Positions 1 to 12,800 of a stretch of DNA of 64,000 nt are shown piece by piece. A model generated the notes under the pieces. That model saw only the letters and a list, made by a program, of their open reading frames with translations. It was not told the DNA's origin and made no database searches. The position numbers were made by a program, and so were the translations under genes. How positions within the stretch are numbered: position 1 is the stretch's first letter; each line of letters begins with the position of its first letter. This DNA is from Flaccisagitta enflata (taxonomy: Eukaryota; Chaetognatha; Sagittoidea; Aphragmophora), in contig OZ231127.1 of assembly GCA_965153355.1 (NCBI GenBank), positions 85,560,001-85,624,000 of the forward strand. Direction: 5' to 3'.

Positions 1-880
1 AACGCCAAAGATATGCACATTTATCACTTTTTGGTTGGTAGGCTGGTTGGGTGGTAGGCTGGTTTGACAGGATAAATAGTGCGCATATGTTGAGTTCTTC
101 CATTTAGAGACCCCATACCAAGTTTCAACCAAATTAGTTGAAAAATGACAAAGTTATGCAAGTTTTTCACTTTAAGGCCGGTTGGCTGGTTGGGTGGTAG
201 GTCGGTTTGGCCGGTTAGCATGCTCAAATGCATATAAATCATATACATATGTTGAGGCCTTCCATTTAGAGACTCCATACCAAATTTCAACCAAATTGGT
301 TGAAAAATGCCAAAGTTATACGCATTTTTCACTTTTAGGCTGGTAGGCTGGTTGGGTGGTAGGCTGGTTTGACAGGATAAATAGTGTGCATATGTTGAGT
401 TCTTCCATTTAGAGACTCCATACCAAGTTTCAACCAAATCAGTTGAAAAATGACAAAGTTATGCAAGTTTTTCACTTTTAGGCGGGTTGGCTGGTTGGGT
501 GGTAGGTCGGTTTGGCCGGTTAGCATGCTCAAATGCATATAAATCATATACATATGTTGAGGCCTTCCATTTAGAGACTCCATACCAAATTTCAGCTAAA
601 TTGGTTGAAAAATGCCAAAGTTATGCACGTTTTTCACTTTTAGGCCGGTAGGCTGGTTGGGCCGGTTGGGTTGGTCGGATCACAAAAATCGGATAGGATG
701 TAAAGCGCCTTACCCTAGTACAACTTCCCACCAAATATGAACCAAATCGGTCAAAGCATAAAAAAGTTATCCATTTTTTAAAATCCGGGACGACGACAAC
801 GACGACAACGACGACGACACCCACCCGCCTTGAATTATAGTCCGCGTCGGAATGATATTCCGTCGCGGACAAAAATGAAT
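1..880 (-). repeat. Hairpin-ended satellite-carrying element, copy A (Helitron-like, partial)
   Basis: Read on the minus strand from about 880 downwards, this begins with an imperfect hairpin (839-872, arms GTCCGCG/CGCGGAC around an AT-rich centre). A short GTC-rich run follows (about 785-825), then tandem units of about 150 bp down to position 1. Units alternate in two subtypes, giving a 300-bp higher order; the landmark 'gagactccatacc' recurs about every 150 bp. Copy B at 53301 matches it closely down to about position 430. It lies in an MCTP intron and runs off the window. Open frames here are repeat artefacts. Assignment to Helitron-like elements is inferred from architecture only. Confidence 0.6.
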
Positions 881-933
881 AAAACTATCGATGGGTATGT
901 CGCATAAAGTTACATCTCTGACCACCCTCATAC

Positions 934-3900
934 CTGCAGGATCGATCTTTCTTTGGGATCTGGTGCGAAAGTGCTCAAGTCGGAAATGGTTTCCGACCCT
1001 GAAGAGCTGGAAATTGTCAACAAAAGTCGTATAATTCCGGCTCCATCCTCCAAACCCTGCTCAACGTTGTGAGTCCTCTCGGGCTCGAAAGCCGACAAGT
1101 CGATCGTAGCTCGGCCCATGAAATCGTCCTTGCCCGCGAAGTCGTGATCGTATACCACCAAGTCCAACACTTTAGACTGCGCGATTAATGAAGTTGATTG
1201 AGAATATGATGATAACACACAATAACATCTTTTTTACGTGCGAACATGTCTACTACCATGCGCAATAGAGTATTGGCACATTGAAGTACCTGATCCTCGA
1301 AGACGTGCATTTCAAATTGTTCGTTCCATTTTGGGTTGAGAGTGCCACTCTTCACCTTGCTTTTGTACTTCTCTTTTCCTTATGTCAAAATGAATAATGA
1401 AAAAGAAATAATCAATCTCCCAACCCGTCAATCTCCCAACCCGTCAATCTCCCAATCCGTCAATCTCCCAATCCGTCAATCTCCCAACCCGTCAATCTCC
1501 CAACCCGTCAATCTCCCAACCCGTCAATCTCCCAACCCGTCAATCTCCCAACCCGTCAATCTCCCAACCCGTCAATCTCCCAACCCGTCAATCTCCCAAC
1601 CCGTCAATCTCCCAACCCGTCAATCTCCCAACCCGTCAATCTCCCAACCCGTCAATCTCCCGACCCGTCAATCTCCCAACCCGTCAATCTCCCGACCCGT
1701 CAATCTCCCAACCCGTCAATCTCCCAACCCGTCAATCTCCCAACCCGTCAATCTTCCAACCCGTCAATCTCCCAACCCGTCAATCTCCCAACCCGTCAAT
1801 CTCCCAACCCATCAATCTCCCAACCCGTCAATCTCCCAACCCGTCAATCTCCCAACCCGTCAATCTCCCAACCCGTCAATCTCCCAACCCGTCAATCTCC
1901 CAACCAGTCAATCTCCCAACCAGCCAATCTCCCAACCAGCCAATCTCCCAACCAGCCAATCTCCCAACCAGCCAATCTCCCAACCAGCCAATCTCCCAAC
2001 CAGCCAATCTCCCAACCCGTCAATCTCCCAACCAGTCAATCTCCCAACCAGCCAGTCCCCCAACTAGTCAATCTCCCAGTCCCCAAACTAGTCAATCTCC
2101 CAGTCCCCCAACTAGTCAATCTGCCAGTCTCCCAACTAGTCAATCTGCCCGTCTCCCAACCAGTCAATCTCCCAGTCTCCCAACCAATCAATCTCCCAGA
2201 CTCCCAACCAGTCAAACTCCCAACCAGTCAATCTCCCAACCAGTCAATCTCCCAACCAGTCAATCTCCCAACCAGTCAATCTCCCAACCAGTCAATCTCC
2301 CAACCAGTCAATCTCCCAGTCTTCCAACCAGTCAATCTCCCAGTCTCCCAACCAGTCAATCTCCCAGTCTCCCAACCAGTCAATCTCCCAGTCTCCCAAC
2401 CAGTCAATCTCCCAGTCTCCCAACCAGTCAATCTCCCAGTCTCCCAACCAGTCAATCTCCCAGTCTCCCAACCAGTCAATCTCCCAGTCTCCCAACCAGT
2501 CAATCTCCCAGTCTCCCAACCAGTCAATCCCCCAGTCTCCCAACCAGTCAATCTCCCAGTCTCCCAACCAGTCAATCTCCCAGTCTCCCAACCAGTCAAT
2601 CTCCCAGTCTCCCAACAAGTCAATCTCCCAGTCTCCCAAACAATAAATCTCCCAGACTCCCAACCAGTCAATCTCCCAACCAGTCAATCTCCCAACCAGT
2701 CAATCTCCCAGTCTCCCAACCAGTCAATCTCCCAGACTCCCAACCAGTCAATCTCCCAGACTCCCAACCAGTCAATCTCCCAGACTCCCAACCAGTCAAT
2801 CTCCCAGTCTTCCAACCAGTCAATCTCCCAGTCTCCCAACCAGTCAATCTCCCAGTCTCCCAACCAGTCAATCCCCCAGTCTCCCAACCAGTCAATCTCC
2901 CAGTCTCCCAACCAGTCAATCTCCCAGTCTCCCAACCAGTCAATCTCCCAGTCTCCCAACAAGTCAATCTCCCAGTCTCTCAACCAGTCAATCTCCCAGT
3001 CTCCCTACCAGTCAATCTCCCAACCATTCAATTCATCAGTTTGCTTATCATATAAGAGGCAACATCAATAACAATATACCTAAAGTGAATCGGCAATAAG
3101 GATCGGACAATCCATTATCATCCATGGGTAGAAGGTTCCAGCCCTCCATAAGGACAATGGTGACGACTGAACTCCAGATCTGCATTTTTAATTGCTTCAC
3201 TTGGTCTGAGAGTTTTGCAGAAGCTCTACGGTCGAACAATTCCTGATAATGACAATGACAGAATTTGACCATTTTGGACTATTCATTGACAATGACTTGA
3301 TGACAGTGACAAGAAACTACACCCCTCAATTTGCTACTTAATCGGTTCTATGAACGCCATGATTAAGGGAGCAGCTCATAGAGAACAAACGCTAGCAAAC
3401 CAACACGATTAAGCCTTACCTTGTCAGTAATACTCTTTGGCTTCAATTCCACATCCAATAATATGTAGCCCATGTATAAGTCCGCGGTGCGAGATTTTGG
3501 ATCGTAAAGATCCAACCTGAAGAAAAAAGATATAAGATTCTAAGACGATCATGATTGATGAAGATGCAGGTCTAGTTTCATCCTACATTCGTTAGGGTAA
3601 AGAAATGATTAAATTGGCCAATCTTCATCATCGCATAACCCTCGGGCTTCAAAGTTAGGATGTATTGATATGAAGGACTTGAATTTAAAAGTACAACCAA
3701 TTGAAAACCTGAGTTCTGTGAGTTTATTGAGATCTAATTGTGAGAGATCGATCATAGTTTGTCCAATAAAGTCGTCCGAGGCTCCCCAGTCGTAGTCGTA
3801 CACTTTGACAGTGACTGGTTTAAACACGTCTTCAACGGCGATTGAAAAAGCCTCGTCCCAAACAGGGTTTAAATTCTTGTTGATAATTCGAGATCTGTGC

Positions 3901-6740
3901 GGTTAGAAGGGCGGAGCGAGGAGGGTCCAAGGGGGGAGAATGAGAAGGGGTGAGGGGAAAAAGGGGAGGTGGAATGAGCAAAGATGGTAAGGGGGGCGAA
4001 GAGGTGGGGGGTGATCTCATAAAGTGCTACCAAGCGCATATTAATGATTCTAAACACCAGTTTTATAATTGGTGCAATTGTAGGGAACTGAGCGCACTTG
4101 GGATGGCCGGGTGGAAAAGGATTTAGTACCTGTAGAGTTGCTTCCCGTCGCATTTAAACTTGACATAAGGATCGGAAGTACCGCAGTAATCTTTGGCGAG
4201 CAGATCGTGACCCGATCTTAGATTTACTTCCAATTGGAAGAACGGATATTGCCGTAATTTTTGCCTCCGTTCCTTTTGCAGGCTCGCCTCAGTGGAATCA
4301 ATTACCTGGAGTCACAAAATGAAAATTTTTATTTATAGTATTAAAAGCGTTAAAGCAAATCGAGCAAATACAATGTCGATTCATCTCTTCATCGCTTTTA
4401 CACCACAATATAATTTACATCTTGTGATCTACGGATTTATCACTGAAACGGCCACATATAGCATCTTGTAATTCACTGTAACAGCCTAAGCATCATCTTG
4501 AAATTGTTCGAAATGCATCCCCGTAACAGTAGGTCACCCAGAATAACTCATTTTGTTAAAAAGTAATAATCCCTGCAGCTTTTTTTGAAGATTATACACC
4601 ACAGAATAGGAATTCAGCAGCAAAAAAAATTTTTGAAATTTTTTTATGGCGGAAGTATTAAGCCAAAGGTGATATAAGGTCAAAATTTCAAAATGAGAAT
4701 TACATAAATCTGATTGCAGATTCATAATCCTTGCAAAAAAGTGTTAAAAGAAAGTGCTCTTCTTTTTTTGATATTCCTTCAGGAACATTGTCAAAATTAG
4801 GGTCAAAGATCTAGATCGGGTCAAAATTGCTATTTTGTTTAAAATTGACCTTATTTAGATCTTTGACCTCAATTTTGACAATCTTCCCAAAGGAATATCA
4901 AAAAAAGAAGAGCACTTTCTTCTGACAGTTTTTTGCAAGGATCATGAATCTGCAATCAGATTTGCAAAATTCTCATTTTGAAATTTTGACCTTATATCAC
5001 CTTTGACCTAACACTTCCGCCATAAAAAAATTTCAAAAAAAAATTTTTCCGCTGAAATCCTATATTTTGGTGTATTTTCTTTGAGAAAAGCTGCAGGGAT
5101 GAGTACTTTTCAATAATGTTGAGTTTTTCTGGGAGGTCTACCGTAACAGCTATAGCATCTGTTTGCCAATCTTTTTATTTAGAAATCGATTGATTGAAAT
5201 GGTTATCAGATAGTCTGGTCCATTACGTACGTGCATAGTCGAACCAACGCCGCCGACGGCTCCCAATTCTTCCTCGTCGGCGTAGCTGCTATCCTGTTAA
5301 CGAGGGGGGAAAAAAGAAAAAAAAATCGCCGACATAAAAAAAAAAAAAAAAAACCTAGAAGCTTTTTTGTTTGATCAACGATGAAAACCAATTTCCAGTT
5401 CATCGACAAAATATCACAGCGCTTGTGGAAAAGTGTTAAAGTCAAACACTTAAGAGTCGCGTCTCAACCGATATAACTGCTGGCGCTGGCTGTTGGTCTA
5501 ACTGTCTGTTGGCGTTTATGTCTGCAATCCATGCTCACAACCTGGCTTTTTCATCGTTAACAAGTAGTTTTGCATCACAGCGCTTGCCCAAATTCTTGGA
5601 TAGACTTTCATCACCCACACACGCCATGGCTCGGTTAACCTTGTTAGATCAACAGAGTTACTGCCGGGCAGCCATACACATAACTTTCAAGTTGATCAAA
5701 GCCGTCCATTCAAACCAGTAATTAACATTGATGTCATCTCTCCTAACCAGTATAATGTATAATGAGATTCCCCAGAAAGGGGACGCGATATGGCGCAAGA
5801 TCTTGACTGAACATCTGCTGATGCACGCAGACTTCCACCTCTCACATACCCTGATAGGGGCCTTTAAGCAAATATACCATGCACCCCTTGTCTCACCATT
5901 TGTGAATCTCTGGCGATGGCGTCGGCTTTTTTCTTCCGTTTCATGACATCAGGACTGGAGAATGAGGCCACTTCATCGGCGAGACGTCCACGTCCTTTCC
6001 CCTTCCCACCCCCACCACCATCACCACCACCACCACCACCACCACCACCACCACCCCCACCACCACCACCACCATCGCGCTGTCTTTTGTCTTGATGGTC
6101 GATGGCGGCGCCACTTCCGGCGCCCACGGAAGGCCGTTGAGCGCCGGGTGTCGCGTCAACGAGACCTTCGTCGTCGTCCTCATTCTCATCGTCGTCATCG
6201 TCGTCATCGTCAGGCCGGATGTCTGGCTGACTTACTGACAGTCGGTCCACTGATGGAAGGCGATCTTTCCTGTTTGAAAAGAGGGAAGTAGAGGGAGTGA
6301 GTGAAAGAGAGAGAAAAGAGGGGCATGGAGAGAGAGAGAGACAAGAGGGAAAAGTAGAGGAAACAGAAAAAAAGAAATAGGAAGATAGAAACAGAAAGGA
6401 ACAGAGCGAGGAACGGATATCGAAATGAAAGAAAAGAAGAAAAAGAGAAAGAAAGAGGGAAAAGTGGTAGAAACAAAGAAAGAAACAGAAAGAAATGAAC
6501 AGAACGACGAACGGTGACTGAAATGAAAGAAAAAGAGAAAAAGAGAGTGAAAGAGAGAGGAGGGAAAGTGGTCGAAACCAAAGAAAGAAACAGAAAGAAA
6601 TGAACAGAACGACGAACGGAAACCGAAATGAAAGAAAAAAAAGTGAAAAGAGAGAGAGTAAGAGAGATAGAAAGACAAAGATAGAGAAAAGAGAGAGAAA
6701 GAGCGAGATAGAGAGCGTGAAAGAAGCGAGAAAGAAGCAA

Positions 6741-6822
<82 letters not shown>

Positions 6823-9800
6823 CCTACAGACTAAAGACATGGAAGTGGGAAAGTGCGAGAGCGGGAACTACAGATCAATTCATTCGGTATCACGTCAAAC
6901 GGGGAAAACGGAACAAAAACGCTAAAACGTAACATCAAAACGAAAGTCTAGGGTTTAAGAAAACAAACGTGACCGAAGGAATAAAATAGGGTGAAAATTC
7001 GGGCGGGATAATGGAGTGAGAATGACAAATGTGGCGTGAGAATCAAAACCGTTGGATGTCAAATCTGTCTCGTTAAAAAGTCGTGCCCATACCCACTTCA
7101 ATTAACGAAATGAACAAAAATCGGACAGAGAGACTGACCAAACCAGACCATCGGACTCACCGTAAACAGAGTTCAAGGAGAGAAAAGAAGGAGCAACTGT
7201 CACGGATTTAAAACAAAAATGAGAAGTTCTTTTTTGTTGTCAAACAACGTGACGTGGCGAAGAAACACGATCTCTCTTCGACCTTCGCGGCTTTCCAAGA
7301 AAAATCATAAAAAAACTGCTTCAACCATAATGTAATCGGCTGTAAATACACTCAAAATTCCATCTTTTTGTTCTCCACCCAACTGCAAATTTTCATCTCA
7401 ATCAGTCAACGGGAAGGGTCAAAACTTTGAAAGAAACTACCATCATTAATGGGATTGATTTTATTTCATCATAAAAAAAAATCGCTATCGTGGTCTCACT
7501 CTCTCATCGCCTCATATTTGTTTGGAATCTAAAGTCCAAGTTGAATCAGTTCTCCAACCTCGGTCTTCTTGTGTAACAACTACAGCTAAGAATTTTTGTT
7601 ACAAAACCCTTTACTCCTTCGCGGCTAAAAAAAAAACTACTTCACAGAACCAAAGACTGAATCTTACTGAAGGAAATTGTCATCTTTCCGTGTTAATAAA
7701 GCTCAAGACATGGAGAAAATACAGCATGATATTGCGCAACTGGAAAAAGAGTCAAAAGAAACAAATGAATGGAAAACCAAAATGGATGCTCTACTCATGA
7801 CCTTCAAAAAAGGTTTTGAAGGTTTTGAAAAAGTCGTGGAAGGCATTAACAATAATCATACAGCTTTGAATGAAACAATTGCCATGCTAACCATTAAAAT
7901 GAAAAATCATATCACAAGTGCTGATTCCTTCAAAGCCCAAGTGGTTAAGCATCAGGTTGCCTCAAAAACCGAACTTGAAGCCTTCAAAGCCCAAGTGGTT
8001 AAGCATCAGGTTGCCTCAAAAACCGAATTTGAAGCCTTTGGGAAGAAATTGACTAAATCACAACAACAGTTAGATGCAACAAATCGCAAGTTTGCGGAGG
8101 AGATGGAAAAAAACAGGCGTATCAAAGATGAATTGAAGACCAAGATGGATGCCATTGGAGAAAGAACAACATCAACTGACGTCAGATTACAGGAGCTCCA
8201 AACCGAATTTCAAGCAATCAAGGCAAAAGTGGATGAAATTCACAATTCTGCACAAAGTTCAACCAACCCTGCCACAATGAATAAAGGCACACCTTTGCAA
8301 TTTGTTCCAGAATGGGTCTTGCGCGAACGAAAGAGAAACAACATCATCATTTTTGGTCAACAGGAAACAGATGACGATCTTGCCATGATCAAATTGCTTG
8401 CTGGTGACTTGGACCTGGACCTGGATCCTTCTACGGACATTGTTCATCATTTTCGTGTTGGAACATCAAACAGTAGCAATTTGCGCTGGTCGTTAAATTT
8501 GTATGCTCAGAAAAAAAGAGGGCAATGCTCCTGATGGCAAAGAAGCTGAGAGGAATGGAGAAATGGAACGGGGTGATTATCACTCACGACATGACAAAAT
8601 TGGAATGTCAAGTGGAAAAAGCATGGGAGATTAAATTGCGGCAAGATGCTGAGCATTTGAACAATTCTCTTACTGCAGATGAAAAAAGCGTCAAGTTTTT
8701 CAAAGTTATTGGCGGCCGCCGCGAGCGAAGAATAGCATGCTTTCCCATTAAATGACTCACTAACTTAGAGACCATAAGAGCACAATGATCAAATCAGATT
8801 TTTTTTTTCTCTCTTTACAAATGGTTTTTTAGTATCATGAAATCTTTAGTATTTGCTCAGAGAATAATCACTGATATTATTTGCACTTATAAAAGCATCA
8901 TATTTTCTATTTGGAGGTATTTATAGTCTTTATTTTTTATATATTGGAAAGTCGTTGAAAATTTTGGTGAATATGCAACTTTTTCCTTTACTGATTTACA
9001 CTTTTGGGTCATTTCAGCACAAATCACACAAACTATAAAACCCAAAAAAATAGATTTGGCTCATTTTTGGTGTACAGATAGCCCAAGTGGAGATATGCAT
9101 AAATCCCGAATTTTTTTGCTCTACGACGCATATTTTGGATTTTACGGGGGTTTGAAATTTGGCCCCCCCAGGGTACCCCCAAATCTTTATGGCCATAACT
9201 TGCCTGTAGTTGAGCTAGAAAGATAATTTTGTCAATCATCTAGTTTTGGACCAAAGAATCTGATACAACAATAAAAATGGTCAAAAATTTCTGGATTACT
9301 AGGGGTTATTTGGGTACTGGTACCTAGTACGGTGAAATTTGGAAAAATTCAAATTGAAAAAGAAACTTCATGGTTTTTTGTATCATATTCAAAAATAAAA
9401 AACATGTGTATAGACCTCCTTAATACTGAAAAAAAAATAATAAAATGGCTTGTCGGGCTATTTGTTACATTTTTACCCTTCTTGGGCCATTTTTGGGTGA
9501 AAATGAGAAAAATGGTCCAACAAGCCATTTTATTATTTTTTTTTCAGCGTCTAGGAGGTCTATACACATGTTTTTTATTTTTGAATATGATACAAAAAAC
9601 CATGAAGTTTCTTTTTCAATTTGAATTTTTCCAAATTTCACCGTACTAGGTACCCCGGGGTACCCCAAATAACCACCCCTAGGGGTAATCACCCCCCAAA
9701 AAAAATTTTTTGACCAATTTTTTTGTTGTATCAGATTCTTTGGTCCAAAACTAGATGATTGACACCAAGATTGTCTTTCTAGCTCAACTACAGGCCAAGT

Positions 9801-12800
9801 TATGGCCCTTTAAAGATTTGGGGGTACCCCGGGGGGGCCAAATTTCAAACCCCCGTAAAATCCAAAATATGCGTCGTAGAGCAAAAAAATTCGGGATTTA
9901 TGCATATCTCCACATGGGCTATCTGTACACCAAAAATGAGCCAAATCTATTTTTTTGGGTTTTATAGTTTGTGTGATTTGTGCTGAAATGACCCTTTTGA
10001 TTTTTAAAACTAGTGACTGGTCAATTTTGGATATTTTGAACATAGAATTTTCAATTTTTAGCAGTTGCATGGTAACAATTCTCGCTTTTGGTTCTTATGA
10101 ACTACTGACTGGTTAATTTTCTTTGCCACGTAAATTGTAATTCGACGGAACAGCTATCATCTCGAAGAGCAAGTCGTAAAAAGCTTGCTTCCTTTGATAG
10201 CTTAAATTTTATATTATATTATATTAATAAAAATAATCGATAACCACGCAGCGCTGCAGCAAAAGACTACAACTAGCCCATCAAGAACTGTAGTAATGAC
10301 TGTGCAGCGCATGCAAACTAACTGTAGTGTCTATAAGACCAAATGCTACGTCATGCCAACAAGTGAAAAATCTATACCAACCTTATCACGATATCAAATA
10401 GCTGATAGTCTGGACGACGAAGGTGAGGGACGGATAAAAAAAGAATAATATACAAATTGTTACAGATTCAATGAAACTTTCACGTGCGGGGCTAAAAGTT
10501 ACTGAGGCTCTTCCTTTTTCGAAGCTTTCTTAGTACAGTTGGACCCCGCAATAGCGTATGCCAAGGGGCCACTTGTATATGAATCGACAAATTTCTGATA
10601 TTGCTCTTGGGTCCGTTATAGCGGGGTGTTACTATAGTCTGTAATAACCCCAAAGGGACGAAAATGGCATGGCGATGGAAGTTATGTGAGGATTGATTCA
10701 ATTTCTTTTTCCTTTCACTGAGCTTCAAATCTCAACAGAGCAAATGTTAGTACAGAACAAGAGGAAAAATCTAGAACTTTCGGCCCTGCTCGTGCATTCA
10801 CTGGATCTGCAAAAGTTAGGTTACATTAAGTAGGTATAAGTTACAAAGGTAGGCCTATTGATGTACAAAATATTCAAGAATTTATGAGATGATGTAGCCT
10901 AGGTATGGCTAATACAAAGGAAAGGAAGAATACTGATGTGAGATGGTGTCTGACAAAAAAAAAATGGTGTAGCCTTACGTTGTAAGCAAAAATTGGGCGA
11001 AATATCAAAAAAGAACCAAGGACTTAAAATGTTCAAAGAAAGTAAAAGCCCTCACATTGATCACATGTAATTAAATCACATAAAATACATGTATATGTGC
11101 GTGTATACATGTACATGTATATATCATAATGAAATTTTAGCCGACTCGATTATGATAAGTACCCCGTCAACTGACCTGTTCGTCAGACTTCTGGCCTGTC
11201 TTCTTTTGACGCCTGCTCCGAGCGTGGCCTTGATGCCTGTCCAGATACCGGCGCCGGATATGACGTGACTCTTGGCCGGTTTGCGTCTCGTCGGCGGAGG
11301 CGTCAACGTCGGATGGCCGTGGCTTCCCGAGGAACTCGGCGACGAAGACTCAATCGACGCCATCTGGCAGGCAAAATTGCAAAATGGACATCGGGATTCA
11401 TACGAACTGACAGCCTAGGGCCTATTCATTCTCGCATCAACTATTTTAATAAACACACAAGTCAATACTCTTTTTACCAACTCGCGCGGTAGCAATTCTA
11501 ATGTGTATTTAATGATTTCACAAAAATCTATTTCATATCTTGTTTAACAAACAATAATCAGCCAAGAAATTCGAACTTTAAATCAATTCAAGAATCTTTC
11601 ATGCTTGGCAATCTACAGAATGACACTTTTGCCAAAAGTTTTGGTACGATCAGTGCATGGTACAGTGAATCAATCGAGACGAAACAAATGACCCAAATTC
11701 GAGACGGGCAATCGCCAATCAGTCAATCCCCAATTAAAGAGAGTCTTTCTCAACTCCGCCACCTAGAGGCAGAGCTCAAGATGTTCACATGGCACATATA
11801 TAAAAGTTTGGAATGTACTAACCTGGCTCCTGGAGACGCCACAGCAGTCCAACGCATCCCCGCCGGAAGACGTGGGTGGATCTGGGCCCGTGGCCGCGCG
11901 TCTTCTTCGAACCACCGGCGAATGACCATCTCCATATCCTCCTCCTCCTCCTCCTCCTCCTCCTCTGCCGATGGAGCCCATGGAGCCGCTCGCGATGCGA
12001 TGAGGCTGAGTAGGAGGAGGGGCTTCGGCGCTGTCGCTGTAGTCGGAATCATCGTCGGCGATGACGCTCGTCGTCGCCGCGTCACGCTCCAAATCCTCGC
12101 CCCCTAGTGGAAGGATGGAATGGGACAAGAATTTTGTACCGTTTTTCTCCTTATTAGCGCCCCCTCCCTAATTAGCGCCCCTTTTTGGAAAAGAAAAACC
12201 TGCCTTTACTACTCAAAATGCAAAAAATAATGGTAACTGAGGTTTAGCAGTTTCTATTTTCACCATGGAAGAGAAAAAGAAAGTTAAAAAGTTAAAAATC
12301 AAATTTTTTTTTCTCCGTGTTTTTGCTTTTTTTACTTACTATCTCTCGTTTCCCCCGTCTCCCACTCGTTGCATGATGTAAGATGCTAAGCATGAAAAAT
12401 GCTAAGATGCTAAGATGAATTGTATTTGAGGGGGGGGGGCTAATTAAGGGGGTAAAATGGCAATGTCAAATAGGGATTTTACAAACGCCAGGAGCGCTAA
12501 TTGGAAGAAATACGGTATTTCTCAACGTTAACAAAAACTCAACGCTCAATGCAAAAAGAATGAAAGAATGTAAATGACTAAAAGCAGTCGTAAACAAGGC
12601 CGGATACACGGCAATACAGTCGCGGACGGTTGGGCAGGAGCAGTAGTTCGAAAACCGCTCGGAAATAAAAAATGTGACCTACCAACTTTCCGACATGGCA
12701 AGCTCTATCTAGAGTCGCGTGTCCGAGACTAAAAATCCGGCAATCATCTAGAATCCGGGATTGAGATTTTCAGAGGCGAAGACAGTAGCCTTTTGTTTCT

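Noticed and set aside
445-880. Extension of the inverted duplication to the left edge (match with 53301-53767)
   Set aside because: The match begins exactly at the hairpin end of a dispersed element, so it is better explained by two copies of that element than by an 11.5-kb deletion in the right arm, though the latter is not excluded.
1336-2067. 243-codon frame rich in N-L-P-x-x-Q-S
   Set aside because: Translation of the 16-bp minisatellite in an intron of a gene on the opposite strand.
5962-6291. Poly-His protein on the plus strand
   Set aside because: Antisense of the poly-Gly part of MCTP exon 5, whose splice sites and phase fit the minus-strand gene.
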